This document shows, piece by piece, positions 40,869 through 52,700 of a stretch of DNA of 64,000 nucleotides. A program made the position numbers and the translations under genes. How positions within the stretch are numbered: position 1 is the first letter of the stretch; each line of letters begins with the position of its first letter. The stretch lies in the NCBI RefSeq assembly GCF_000350225.1, contig NW_005179026.1, positions 248,001 through 312,000 on the forward strand, given 5' to 3'. The notes below the pieces were generated by a model. That model did no database searches, was not told the DNA's origin, and was given only the letters and a program-made list of their open reading frames with translations. The DNA is from Chondrus crispus. Taxonomy: Eukaryota; Rhodophyta; Florideophyceae; Gigartinales; Gigartinaceae.

Positions 40869-43800
40869 GTTGATCCGATCTTTGGACCTGATAAGATCCT
40901 GTGGCAACTTGTGCCAGCTTGTGTTTCGGTTCGCTAGCCGTGCCCTGCTCCTTCCGAAGGAAAGGAACACGTAGGACCACGGCGGGATCTCATATTGCGG
41001 CTTGCGAAGGCGTGCGTCGAAATTTCGCTTGTACCGGGCTTGTTCCTTTCGCAAACTCCTATCAGCGCCTTTCATCAGGCTTTCCAACCACGACTGCTAT
41101 TTCAGGTAGTACGCTCGATTCGAGCTAAATCCTTCTAGACTTGGCTGTGCTTGTAACGCAATGCTTCTCGGCGCCCGAGCTAACACCAGCTCGAAGGGCG
41201 CGATATTCGTAGTTCGATGAACTTGCGTGTTGTATGCCAACGTCACAGCGTCGCTAAATAGGTCCCAGTCCTTGGAATGCTCTCCAACGTATTTTCGCAA
41301 CGCGGAAGTCAGCGTGTGGTTAAACCTCTCAACTTGGCCGTTGGATTGCGGGTGGTACGTAGTCGTGAACACATTGCGTATGCCGAGAATTCGGCAGACA
41401 TTCTGAAGGAACCGGGCTGTGAACTGTGTTCCAATGTCAGACAGCAGCTTGACCGGCGGTCCGTACACGAATACCCAATAGTGAACGAAGGCTTGTGCGA
41501 TGTGCGCAGCTGATATCTTCTTCAACGGTACGGTTCGTACCAGTTTCGAGTATCGATCGCTGATCACGTGAATATACCGATTTCCTCGCTTAGTTGTAAT
41601 TAGCTCGCCGAGGATGTCGATGGCGACAAACTCCAGCGGAGCTTTGGGCGTGAACAGCTTCATTTCCTTCGTGTTCTTCTTAACTTCACCCTCTCCCGCG
41701 CATATGCGGCGCAATTCTTCGCGACGGCATAGCAGTCTGAGGCCATCGCAGGCCAATAAAAATATCTTCTCAAAGTCTTGTAAAGTTTCCTGCCTCCCGG
41801 GTGGCCTGCCAATTTTGCGTAGTGGCTCAACCCTAGGACGCGGTCCCTTAACGATTGTGGTATTACCACTTGTACAAACTCTGCCGCGGTACGGCATAGA
41901 GTTCCTTCGAGTTCCTTGGTCTCCATGCTGAATGTTCTCACCTTTCCGGCGTTCATTTCTTCCTTGATGCGATTGCAGAAGGGGTCGACGGCTTGCTCGC
42001 GAATAAGCTCCTCCGGAGTGACAGCTTGGAATTGATCGAGGCGATCAGGGGCGGTCCCCCCCTCAAGAGCGAGGATGTCGTCTATCGAGTCAAAACTTTC
42101 TTCGTTCTCCACTGTACCGTCGGCCGGTTCGGCCATAAAGCATGGGATTTCGTCGTCGATTTTGTGGACGGTTTCTCCTGCGGTCCGTAATCTTGACAGG
42201 GCATCAGCTTGACTGTTCGCCTTGCCCTTCTTGTACTTGATTTCGAAATAGAATTCCGAAAGGCGGAGCCTCCATCGGATTAATCTCCCGTTGGGGTCGG
42301 TTACGTTCATCAACCACCTCAATGAGGCATGGCCGGTATGCACAATGAAGTGCTCGCCATATAGATATGGTCTTAAAGTCTGTACGGCCCAAATTACAGC
42401 TAGGCATTCTTTTTCTGATACAGAATAGTTTCTCTCGGCTGCGGCTAACATTCTTGAAAAGAACCCGATGGGTTTGCGTTGCGCATCCGGGTGTGTTTGA
42501 AATAGTGCAGCGCTTATTTGGTAGTCGCTTGCATCGGTATATACCGAGTAGGGTAGGTCCTTCTCCGGCAGCGCCAACACCGGCGGTGCCAAGGTGGCGT
42601 CCTTGAGCTTATGAAAAGCTTTCTTGCACGGTTCGTCGAATCCTTCCAACTGGACCGGTTGTCCCTTCTTCAACAGTTGATTGAGCGGATGCGCGATTTT
42701 CGCATAATGCGGAACGAATCTGCCGTAGACATTACAAAGTCCCAAGAAGCTCCTGAGCTGGGTCTGCGTTAGAGGGTACCTCACTTGTTCCAATGCGACG
42801 GTTCGCGCAGCGTCCACTTCCAATGTACCTGGCCGAACTACATGGCCCAGGTACTTGATCTTTTCGACGAAAAATTCACACTTGCGAAGTTTGAGCTTCA
42901 CACTTGCCTTCTCCAATACAGAAAGTATTTCATCCACGTGCACGATGTGCTCCTCCCACGACTTGCTAAAAATTATTATGTCGTCCAGATACACCAAACA
43001 GCACTTCCAACGGAACGGAGAGAGCAGGATATCCATTGCTCCCTGAAACGTCGCTGGCGCTTTAGTTAGCCCGAAGGGCATTCTTGAGAAGCGATAAAGT
43101 CCTTAGTGACACGAAAATGCGGTCTTGTCGCGGTTGCGCTCAGGGATAGGCATCTGCCAATATCCCGAGATCGCGTCCAACGCGGAGAAAACCTTGGTGT
43201 CACCAAGCGAGTCCAGGCACTCATCCATGCGCGGTAAAGGGTACGTGTCCTTTACCGTTATTGCGTTTAACCGGCGATGGTCTACGCAAAAGCGCATCGA
43301 TCCATCTGGCTTCGGCACTAATAAAACGGGCGACGCCCATTCTGATTACGCCGCTTCGATGACTCCTGCTTCTAACATCTTCTGTACTTCTGCGTCCTCG
43401 ACCTCCCGAGCCTTTGGACCGGCTCGGTAGGGAGCTTGTGCAATTGGCCTTGTATCCGGGGCCAGTTCAATCCGTTGGACCGTGGTGTTGATCTCACCGA
43501 GGGTCCCATCCCACATGCGGGAATATTTTTTCAACATCCGACGGAATCTTTCGCGCAGCCGGTCCGGCACGTGGCTCAGGTCGCGTTCCTCCACGTCCGG
43601 CGGGGGAGGCTCAATCCGCCGCTCGGGCTTCGTAGTTGCCGTCGCGGAGGGCCTTTCCTCCCGTTCTCCTTGCTGATCCTCGCGATCTTGATCCGACGGT
43701 TCGCATATTGTGTCGCCCGTAGGCTTCTTGATAGAATTAGGAAAATTTTCCGTCTTCCTCTCTTAAATTCCGAGAACTTCACCAATGGTGGTTTTGCTCT

Positions 43801-44658
43801 CGAGCGCGGCTCTCGAGTGCGGTAATAAATCTGCCACCACTTGGCCTTTTTGCACCCTGACAGGGTGCGTCCTAAAATTCGGAACGAGGAAACGAAATGG
43901 CCGGTCAGGTTCGACCTGAACAACACCATTTGTACACGTCAGCCCGTGCCTTTCGTACAACGACGAGTACGGCTGAACCACAACCAAGCCCGCCCTCTTC
44001 GAGGTGCATTCCACGACGCGTTGCGTCCCTGGCTCAATAGTTGTGGCTCTTGCCACTTTTACCTTAGGGGAAATTCGCTCCATCTTTCTATCATTCTCGT
44101 TCTCTCCCAGGACGAGATTCTTCTTCCCTCTTCTCGTCGAGAACCGCCTAACTATCGGAACCTCCGAGAAATCCGCCAACTCAACCGTTTTCTTCCTTGG
44201 ATAAATTGCTTCCACAAACTGGTCACAGTAGTCCGCGCCTAGAATTAGCGGGACGGCTATTTTTTTGCATACAATAAACTCGGCTGCGGCCACAAATTTT
44301 CCAAGCCTCACAGGCATTCTAATTGTGCCGAGAGTCCGGAGTGGCCTATTGTTCGCGTCGCCAATGTCTTGGGTCGGTCCGTAGGACACTAGAGATTCCA
44401 TTCCAGCTGGGAGTTCCGATTTTCGCACAAGGTTTGGTCCCGCGCCGGTGTCTAATACAGACAAAACCCGGCTCATCAATCCGACTGTTGGTCCAATGTC
44501 CGCGTACACTTTGTAGTTTTTTCGCGTAAGAACCAAAATCTTCTCGGGACATTCCCTTCGCTTAACCCTTTACAAGGATCTTCGAACTTCTTCCAGCGGA
44601 TGATCTCGGGCTCGGCTCAAAATTTTCTTGACTTGAGCTGGCCCTTTGGGCTTATCCA
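40869..44658 (-). pseudogene. pol: pol region of Gypsy-2 copy E
   Basis: Read from 44658 downward: protease (LSVLDTGAGPNLV near 44440), reverse transcriptase with YLDDIIIFSK near 42980, RNase H (YSVYTDASDYQIS near 42540), an integrase zinc-finger remnant near 41720 and an integrase core (AIDILGELITT, SDIGTQF, HPQSNGQVERFN) at 41620-41330. The sequence then stops near 40869 before any chromodomain. It carries several breaks. It is much more complete than copy D and shows what D has lost. Confidence 0.88.
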
Positions 44659-44663
44659 CCAAT
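44659..44663. other. Target duplication CCAAT, left of copy B
   Basis: The same five bases stand at 57704-57708. Removing one copy and element B restores the Gypsy-2 sequence between gag and protease as seen in copy D near 34450. Confidence 0.9.
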
Positions 44664-45271
44664 TGTAGTATAACACCCCCCAACGGAGAGGGGTGTATAC
44701 TCTGCTCGACGTAGACCCATACGAGGGGCGAGAAGACGGGGAGAACACACAGCTAACGAGACAGGGAAGCGGGCCCTGGTAGCGTGGTAGAGCGGGACGG
44801 TCGGGGACGAGCGTACGCGCGGGCCGATCTACGCCTCGACGCCCCGGAGCAGCGCTGGGTAACGTACCAGCGCTGACGGGCGGAGGCGGATCTAGGCTCG
44901 TTCGCGTACGCAGCTGTCCCCCACCCGCTTTGTCCCGGTTAACGCGCGCGAAGGTGGATCGCGCTCGTTAGTTAAGCTGCAAGCCGGACCTAGGCGGTAG
45001 GTCGTGGACAAGTCCGTGCTCGTCTCCCTTCGCCGCCGCCGGTCGCGCTCGTATTTAATGTATACAATGCGTCTATCATAATACTACAGTACCGGTATGC
45101 TGTAGTAACTTACTGTAGCGCGGGTCGTCCCGCGCTGTAATGCTGTCAGCCGTCGGGGCTAACAGCACACGTGTGGGACGCGTACTGCGTACACGTGGGG
45201 GTACACGTGTGCGCGCGTGTGGTTCGTATTGATCTGATCTAAATCTAATCGCGAACCGCCGTTATGCCATA
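44664..45271 (-). repeat. 3' LTR of copy B
   Basis: 608 bases, read on the - strand from TATGGCATAACGG to TTATACTACA. It is preceded on that strand by the polypurine tract GAGGAGGGGGCC. It contains the hairpin at 45117-45136 and TACTGTA words. Confidence 0.93.
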
Positions 45272-47867
45272 CGGCCCCCTCCTCAAGAGTGAATGTCCGC
45301 GTTCACCGTTGAGGAGTGAGAGAACCATGTCCGACCCGGTCGCTTCCCGAGCCTTGGTCCTGTTCCCTTGCTATACGGCGTATTCCCCCGCGTTGATCCC
45401 CGATCGCCTCTCCCCTGTCTGCGTCTCGGTCCTCATCCGCGCACCCCTTTCCTTCGCCTACATCGGCTTCTTCCCGCACATCGGTGCGGACGTCGTTCAC
45501 CTTCCTCGCCCGTACGCGGGTTCCCACGTGTTCCTCATGTCTCCTCCTCCCGCGGGTCATCCCGCTGTCGACTCCCCGCTGTCCCCTTCATGTGGGGGTT
45601 CCTCCGTGGCACCCCTCGCACTTCCGCCGCTCCCTGGGGCGTCCGGGCCCCCGTGTACAGTACCCGTCCCGGTCTCTACCGGGGTCTCTGTTACGCTTCC
45701 CCTTCGCGTAGAGGGGTTCTTTCCTTCCGCGGCGCCCGCGTTGCCGCCTTTCCAAAAGTCGCCTGGACCTTCCGGGTCCGCGTCATCGGTTGAATTCCGT
45801 CCGGCCTCTTCGATGGGCGCGGTACAGAAGGAAGGAGAAGACGCCCGAGCGGTCCCCGACGGGTCCGCTTCCGTGGGGTCACCCGATGCAGAGCGCGCTA
45901 ACGCGGCTTACAAGCCGCGCAGTGGGTCTTATGGGGCGTGGGGGAGCTACCGACAGCCCGGCGCCCTGCCCCAGAAGTGTCGGAGCATGCTCGACGCCAG
46001 CGCGGAGTTGGCCGACGACACCACGCAGTGGTTTGGTGCTCCTCTGGAGCGCTCGATGTCGTTACCGGTTGAGCGACTGCGGTTCCCGTGGCGTCGGCAC
46101 GCCCGATCGGGGATCACGCTTGCCGAACTACTGTCCCGCGACTCCTTGCGTCCCGACCTCATGCGTGTCCGACGCATCTACGAGGCAGGTCGTGTGGACG
46201 AGGCCGGCCTCGTCCTCGAGAGGTTGACGAGTGAAGGCGGGGGAGTTCCGTATCAACTCCCCGACGCGATCCCCGGGGACAGGTCCTTGGCGTACAGCCT
46301 CGGTGAAGTTTCGTATGTAGACCGTATGGCTGAACACTTGTTCGGTCGTCTCGCTGACGGCCCGCGGCGTTTCGTGTTCTCGGAAGTGAAGGAGCTAATC
46401 GTTAGCCCTCGACCGTACGCGTATTCAAAGACCCGCGTGGCCTTGCAAAAGTCCGCTAGCTCACTTATGCGGCTCCACGCCATTGCGGTGTCGCCCCACG
46501 ATTGGGCGACATACCGCCATCGCGAGGAAGAGGATGGTCGCGTTTTTAGATCGGCGTCCTTTGAGCACGGCATCACTGCAAGGGATTTCCCCGATCTGCC
46601 GGAGACGCTGCGGGGGTCCCTTCCATCCTTCGGGGTCCACCCGCACCTTCCCTATGCCTTAAAGCATTTCGGGTTTGCGTGCTCCGACCCACGGCACCCG
46701 GCCTACGCTGAATTAATACACAACGTCGAGTGTGAGTGGGCATGGGCCCTAGGGAGCGCGTTTATGACCGAGGTCCATGTCAATCGTCGCGTGTTTGTCC
46801 AACCCATCGGGGTCCTCGCGTTTCTTGGGAGGGTCGCCGTCAACCTCCCCAACGTGCCCCTACATCCTTTAGAGACGCACTCCAAACACGCGACGTGGAG
46901 CTTCGCGTCCGTACTTTCACTCATGCATCGCGCGTGCCAGGTGCCGGAGCGTACGCGGCGCCCGTGGACCGATTACACCACGGGCGAGCAAAGTTCCTTT
47001 CTACTGTACGACGTGCGGTCCGACTCCTTCGTAGCGAAGCCAGCCTCTCTCCAGTCCTCGCCGACCGTCGCGGGGAGAGTGGCCGGTGTGGGCTCCGCCC
47101 GTGGCGAGGCTCAGCGGAAGCGGTACCGAGAGGTGGACCCCGACACCTCGGCTTTCGTGCCGTCGCGCTTGACCCACTTACAGTCACCCAATACGTCCGG
47201 GGTATTTCGTCAATTCGCGTCGGAGGTTCCGCCCGTACCTCCTTTGAACTTGGCACGGCAAGGACCTTTGCCCTCTTCCGCGACGCCGCAGCTCATATTG
47301 TCGCCGGGGGATATCTCGGCGATTCCCGAATTGACTCGCGCCCTCGGTACAGCGTCCCATCGCGTTTGGAAGGTCCGTGGGCTGCTAAGCACCCTCGCGA
47401 GCTGGTACCTTACGCGCAGCGCCGAAGCGAATCGTATCGATGCAGAGCGTGAAGCCCATGCCGCGGACCTTCACCGCGTTCGGGAGGCCTTGGACGATTT
47501 CCGTAAATCGTCCCTTCGACAGTCCGAGGCCTTCGACCGGGCGATGGCGGATCGTGACCGATACCGCCGCGAGCGAGACGAACTCCGTGCCGCCGCACAG
47601 CGAGGAGTCGCGCTTGCCCGCCACTCTGGCGCGTCCGCGTCGCGTCCCATAATGCCGGGCCCTTACGCCGGACAAGCATACAATTACGTTCACGCCGGGG
47701 AGGGTGGCCCTCATGGCGCGTCGGCCCGCGCTTGGCCACGGCACAGTGAGGTCACCATGCCCTCGTTGGAGGAGCTAAGGACAGAGGTGCCCCAGCACCC
47801 GAGCTACTGTCCTCAGCCCTCCCGCGTCTCCGATCCGGCGGGGGCGGCTGATGGCCCGAGCCAATAA
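45264..47867 (+). CDS. Antisense ORF of Gypsy-1 copy B, 867 residues, unknown function
   Basis: An uninterrupted frame on the strand opposite to gag-pol. The first ATG (45264-45266) lies in the last eight bases of the 3' LTR. Translation then crosses the polypurine tract as YGPLLK; copy A reads HGPPLK there. A second ATG 21 codons on (MSDPVASR) is an alternative. Parts: a Pro/Ser-rich N-terminal third of about 220 residues; a globular centre of about 400 residues with GGGVPYQLPD, FGVHPHLP and DYTTGEQ; a basic RKRYRE motif near residue 615, perhaps nuclear localisation; and a coiled coil near 715-790 with a short conserved tail MPSLEEL. Copies A and F encode the same protein, so it is a family trait. 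Antisense ORFs are known in some plant Gypsy elements. No domain is recognised. Confidence 0.8.
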   Translation: MPYGPLLKSECPRSPLRSERTMSDPVASRALVLFPCYTAYSPALIPDRLSPVCVSVLIRAPLSFAYIGFFPHIGADVVHLPRPYAGSHVFLMSPPPAGHPAVDSPLSPSCGGSSVAPLALPPLPGASGPPCTVPVPVSTGVSVTLPLRVEGFFPSAAPALPPFQKSPGPSGSASSVEFRPASSMGAVQKEGEDARAVPDGSASVGSPDAERANAAYKPRSGSYGAWGSYRQPGALPQKCRSMLDASAELADDTTQWFGAPLERSMSLPVERLRFPWRRHARSGITLAELLSRDSLRPDLMRVRRIYEAGRVDEAGLVLERLTSEGGGVPYQLPDAIPGDRSLAYSLGEVSYVDRMAEHLFGRLADGPRRFVFSEVKELIVSPRPYAYSKTRVALQKSASSLMRLHAIAVSPHDWATYRHREEEDGRVFRSASFEHGITARDFPDLPETLRGSLPSFGVHPHLPYALKHFGFACSDPRHPAYAELIHNVECEWAWALGSAFMTEVHVNRRVFVQPIGVLAFLGRVAVNLPNVPLHPLETHSKHATWSFASVLSLMHRACQVPERTRRPWTDYTTGEQSSFLLYDVRSDSFVAKPASLQSSPTVAGRVAGVGSARGEAQRKRYREVDPDTSAFVPSRLTHLQSPNTSGVFRQFASEVPPVPPLNLARQGPLPSSATPQLILSPGDISAIPELTRALGTASHRVWKVRGLLSTLASWYLTRSAEANRIDAEREAHAADLHRVREALDDFRKSSLRQSEAFDRAMADRDRYRRERDELRAAAQRGVALARHSGASASRPIMPGPYAGQAYNYVHAGEGGPHGASARAWPRHSEVTMPSLEELRTEVPQHPSYCPQPSRVSDPAGAADGPSQ

Positions 47868-49726
47868 GCGTGACGTCCCGGCACGTCCTGTAGACCTCGG
47901 AATTGACGATTCGATCCCCGCGTTCGCGTAAAATTAGTACACCCCCTTTCTTCGCACCTTTCGTGGACTCCTTCTCCGCGTTGACGTCGGCACGGGAGGC
48001 CCCGCGTCCTTCGAACCTTCCTATCTCGGCACGGCGAGACGCGGCGTTCTTGTGGCGGCCCGTCTCGCCCCACCCGCGCGGTGCCGTCTCTTCCTCGTGG
48101 CATGGCCGTCGGCCCTCCCTCGCGTGAAGCAGAACCCGTGGTCGCGATCGGGGTTTGTCCCTACCCCATCGGGAGGGACACGCGGAGCCTCGTATCTGCG
48201 TCGACCGCGGATATCGAGCTTCGAGGTTCCGTCCGCTTCGCGTTGGTCTTGATAGCGGCGGTTGATCGTCCTTCGAGGACATCTTACCTGTCCCCCTCTT
48301 TTTTCGCGGGTCTCGTACGACCTTGATACCCCCCGCGCGTGGGGGGATCGCCGTGGCCGGCGCGTGTTGCGAAGCCTTACCCCGTCGTCCAGCTCGTGTC
48401 GCTAGCACGGCGACCCTTCCTTCCTCGTGTCGTGTCCTTTCGTACACCCCATCCGAGGGGGTGGTAAGGGGGGGTCGCATCGACGCCTGAGTTCTTCCTC
48501 TCGTACTGCGTTCTCCGCGGTCACGACTGCGGGTCATCCCTTCCCCGTTGAGAGGGATTCGAGGAGCCTTCCCCTTATTTCGCCCCGTGTCGCGCGCTCG
48601 AGGGCACTAGCGTATCAGAGCGCGAAAAGGCCAGTGCCTCGGGTGGCTGGTCGCCGGCCACAGTAGTTTTCTTCGGCTCGCCTGACGTAGGACGAGCCGC
48701 GTGACTGTAGATGCGTGCGGCGGTGGTGCGGCGAGCCGTTGAATCTGCGTCGTAGCCCGCCCCGGGCGGCCCGAACGCGACCGCACCGGCATGTAGGCAT
48801 GGGGGAAAGGTCGGGGACCCCGCCCCTATCCCTCCTTCGTGCGGTGTGGTTCTTACCCCACCGAAGGGCGGTGCGTTCCGCACGCTGATCTCCGCTGTGA
48901 AATTGCGTGTCGCCCCTGACGACACTTGTCCTGTCGGTCGTATGCGCACGTGCGCACGCGCGCACGTGCGCCTCACCCTACTGTACGCCCTCCCTTTTTT
49001 TGATTATTTCCGGAGGTGGCGGCGGCTTGGCATACAGTGTCATTCGGACCGCATTTTTCACCTATTTTTGCAAAAATAAACGGACCATGGTCCGTTCCCC
49101 AAATTATTTTGGGTACGTAATAATGGGTGGACCTGGGGTTCGGGCGGCGCGCGCGGCTTTTTAGTTTTTGGAGGCCCCTCCCTTTTCCCATCGATACCTC
49201 TTCGGTCGTGCGCGGTCGCGGGATCGTGAGTCTCCCTACGAGTGGAGCTCGTCGCCACCGTTCGCGTCATTTCTTGGCTAGGAGGGTTACGTCGCCCTCC
49301 TACTTCTCGTTGGCAACTACGCGACACGCTTCGTTACCAGCGGTTCGAGCCGCTTGGTATTTGTGTGTCGCGCAGTGAGCTTGGACTGTCCATACGTATT
49401 GGCGTCGCTCTTGTTTTCCGATTCGAGCACTCGATCGGTGAGTGTTATCGTGACGCTCTCGCGTATCTTGGGAGATCGCATGCTCCCCTCCTGTACTTGA
49501 TGTTCCAGGGCTTGCCATTTTCGTTGTACAGTCTGCGTTGTCTTCGCTTTTCGCGCTTTGTTGACGACGTCGGTCGTGTTCGATGAGCTTGGCGGTCAAT
49601 ACGTTTTGGCTTCTCGCGCTTTCGTTGGCCGCCCCGGTTGGGTACGTTTGTCCGTTCGTACGCGTCATCTGTTCCTAACCGCGACGTGTTAATTACGCGG
49701 TGACAAAGCGGTTGGGGGACCCCTCC
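47868..49726. other. Noncoding tract between convergent genes of copy B
   Basis: No credible gene. Loose CCCC...GGGG hairpins recur (near 48164, 48330, 48446, 48541 and 48850) but are far fewer than in copy A. The strongly conserved block at about 48910-49110 lies here. Confidence 0.65.
48910..49110. promoter_or_regulatory. Conserved palindromic noncoding block of Gypsy-1
   Basis: The block contains CTTGTCCTGTCGGTCGTATG, two copies of the palindrome GCGCACGTGCGC (48944-48955 and 48960-48971), TTTTTTTGATTATTTCCGGA, TTGGCATACAGTGTCATT, the palindrome AACGGACCATGGTCCGTT (49079-49096) and AAATTATTTTGGG. Copy F shows nearly the same series at 63710-63905 at roughly 85 per cent identity, while the sequence before it does not align by eye. 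It is a regulatory or structural element of unknown role. Confidence 0.6.
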
Positions 49727-52700
49727 TCAAGAGTGAACGACCGCGTTCACTTCGGAAGTGAGTTCCCTGCCTGTACGCGTTCCCAGTCGTTTCGCGTATC
49801 GTGACACTAGCTCCTCGGGAACATATGTTCGTGCAGTCCAAGTGGGCTCGTCGTAGTCAGCCCACTTGATAAGGAACTCCGTAGTTCCGTCCTCTACCAC
49901 GCGATGCTTGAGCAGACGCTCGACCACGTACTGCGTGCCCTCGGTGACCTTGTCGGCAAGGTCACCTGGGGTTGTTGCACTTGCTCGTGGCACGTCCGTC
50001 GGAGGGGGCGCGTACACGCAGCGGTCCGCCGAGACGCGCTCCGTCACCCTATCACGGTCGATCGTGATTGTTCGTTTGTCGTTGGCCAGTACGCGGTATG
50101 GTCCAACGGCAGGTGACGCGAGCTTGTTCGACGTTTTCGCCCCATCGGCGGGGTTGAGGTACACGTAGTCCCCCGGTTTGAGTCGCGTGTTAATTCTTCG
50201 TACGTGTTTATCGAAGTCGCGTTTGTAGCGGGCTTGCGTACGATGCAAGCTTTCGTAAGCTTTTTGGATCGTCTCGTCCAAAGTCTTGAGAAACTCTGCG
50301 CGTTGAGTTCTCCTGTCCGGAGGGGGCGCGTCCCCGTCGGCTCTTCGAAGGGAGAACTCCGGCGGGGGTCTGCTGAGCACAAGCTCAAAGGGTGTCGTAC
50401 GCGTGGTTCGGTGTACGTGGGAATTGTACGCGTACGTAAGCCGTCCCACGTACACGTCCCAATCATCCTGATGCTCGTTGACGTAGTTCCGAAGCATCGA
50501 CGCAATAGTCCGGTTGTAACGTTCAACCTGTCCATTCGTCTGGGGATGATACGCGGACGTATATAAGTTAGTTATCCTCAGTACGCGACACACGCTGTGG
50601 AAGAACTTCGCGTTAAATTGAGGACCGTTGTCCGACAACAGCGAACGCGTAACGCCGTATTTGAAGACCCACGCGTCACAAAATGCTGTCGCGACAGTGT
50701 ACGCGGTCACTGTTCGAAGCGAGACAACTTGTGTTAACTTAGTGAAACGGTCTGTGATAACTAGGAGGAAACGTTTCCCTGTTGTCGTCTTCGGGAGCGG
50801 ACCCAAGATGTCGATCGCGAGGCTCTCGAGTGGCGGCTTGGCGGGGAATAACTTCAAACGGTTGAGGTGTTTCCGCACCTTGACCCGGTTCATCGCGCAA
50901 GTCCGACACCCTCGCACCGTGGCAGCGACATCTGCGGCGAGATGGGGCCAGTAGTACTCGCGTCGAAGGGCGAAGTACATACGATTCTGGCCCGGGTGTC
51001 CTGCGATGGCCGGGTTGTGGCACAGGCGGAGGAGCCTGGCGCGGAGCGTCCGAGGTACCACCACCTGGACTATATCAGGATCAAAGGGGTGTCTCCGTTT
51101 GAGCACCCCTTGGTGGTCCTCGAAGAACGCGGAGTCCTGGGACTCTGACTGTCGTGCCAAGACGGTTTGGCAGAAGTCATCCACGGGTTGCTCCTCGGCT
51201 ATCTCCTCTATCGTAAGAGGGGCCGGGAGGTCGTCCTGCGGTGGCGCGACCGGCCAGTCGGGCGCGCCGCCTTCGGGGTCTTCGGCGCGCTCGATGTCGG
51301 CGGCGTCGAACTCGTCGTTCTCCTCCCCAAACGAAGTGGGTCCTTGGAGAGCGGGGGATTCGTCGTCTCCTCGCGGTTCGTCGCGCGTTGGTACGCGCGA
51401 CCTCGTCCTTGACCCGGCTTGGTTCCGTGTCGTCACGAAGACATGGACAGCCTGATGGTCACAGCTCGCGGTACAAACGTGGTCCGCGAGCTCGTTCGAT
51501 ACGTCTCGAACGGTCGTACCCCCGTCGAAAGTGGGGATGTCGTCATCCACCTCGACGGTGGGTCGAGGGTCATCGGCGACCCGAGGCGACACGAGGCGTG
51601 ACAGGGCATCGGGCACCTGATGCACGCGCCCGGGGCGGTACTGAATGGTGAAGTCGTATTCAGCCAGACGTAGCCGCCACCGAATGAGTCTTCCGGAACT
51701 CTCTGTGAGGGACATGAGCCATCGGAGGGCGTCATGGTCCGTTCGAACGGTGAACTTCGTTCCTTCTACGTACAGCCGTAGTGTGTGGACGGCCCACACT
51801 ACGGGGAAGCACTCGCGTTCCGTGGCGCTGTATTTGCGCTCGCTGTCGTTCAGCAAGTAGGACCAATAGCCTACGAGGCGCCAGTCGTTTGGCTGGTCGT
51901 GTTCCTAGAGCAGCGTGCAGCCAAGCTGGTAGGCACTCGCGTCCGTGTCGATCATGTACGGACGGCCGTACCGCGGTAGCGCGAGGATCGGCGGAGCGAT
52001 CATACACCTCTTGAGGTTCTCGAACGCGTTCAGTTGGGCCTCCGTGGGGTTGTAGAAGTCAGGATCCGCATCCTTGCGCGTCATGTCGGTCAGAGGACGC
52101 ACTATCTTCGCGAACCCCTTAACGAATCGGCGGTATACGTTGCACACCCCGAGGAACGAGCGCACTTGCGTAAGTGTCCTCGGTAACGTGAACGTCTTGA
52201 AGGCATCGGCGGCCGTGTCCGCCACGCTTAACTTACCTAGGGAAATGACGTGCCCCAGGTAGTGTACCTTCGGCTGAAAGAAGCTACACTTCTTGAGCTT
52301 GAGGGAGATTCCGGCACTCCCCAGCAAGCTCAAGACAGTGTTGAGATGCTTCGCATGTTCCGCGTGCGTACGCGAGAACACTATAACGTCATCGAGATAG
52401 ACGAGGCATATTTGCCAGCGAACGCGTGAGAGAATAATATCCAGGGCGCGTTGGAAGGTGGCCGGTGCCCCTTTTAGTCCGAACGGCATTCGCAGGTGGC
52501 CGAACGTGCCCATGTGCGTCGTTAAGGTTGTCTTATCCCGGTCCTCCGGAGCGACCGGGATCTGCCAATAACCGGAATTGCAGTCCAACGTCGTAAAGAC
52601 GGCTGCATCTCCTAACGAGTCGATGCAGTCGTCCATACGCGGCAGGGGATACGAATCCGCTGCAGTCTCCGCGTTGAGACGCCGATAGTCTACGCAGAAC

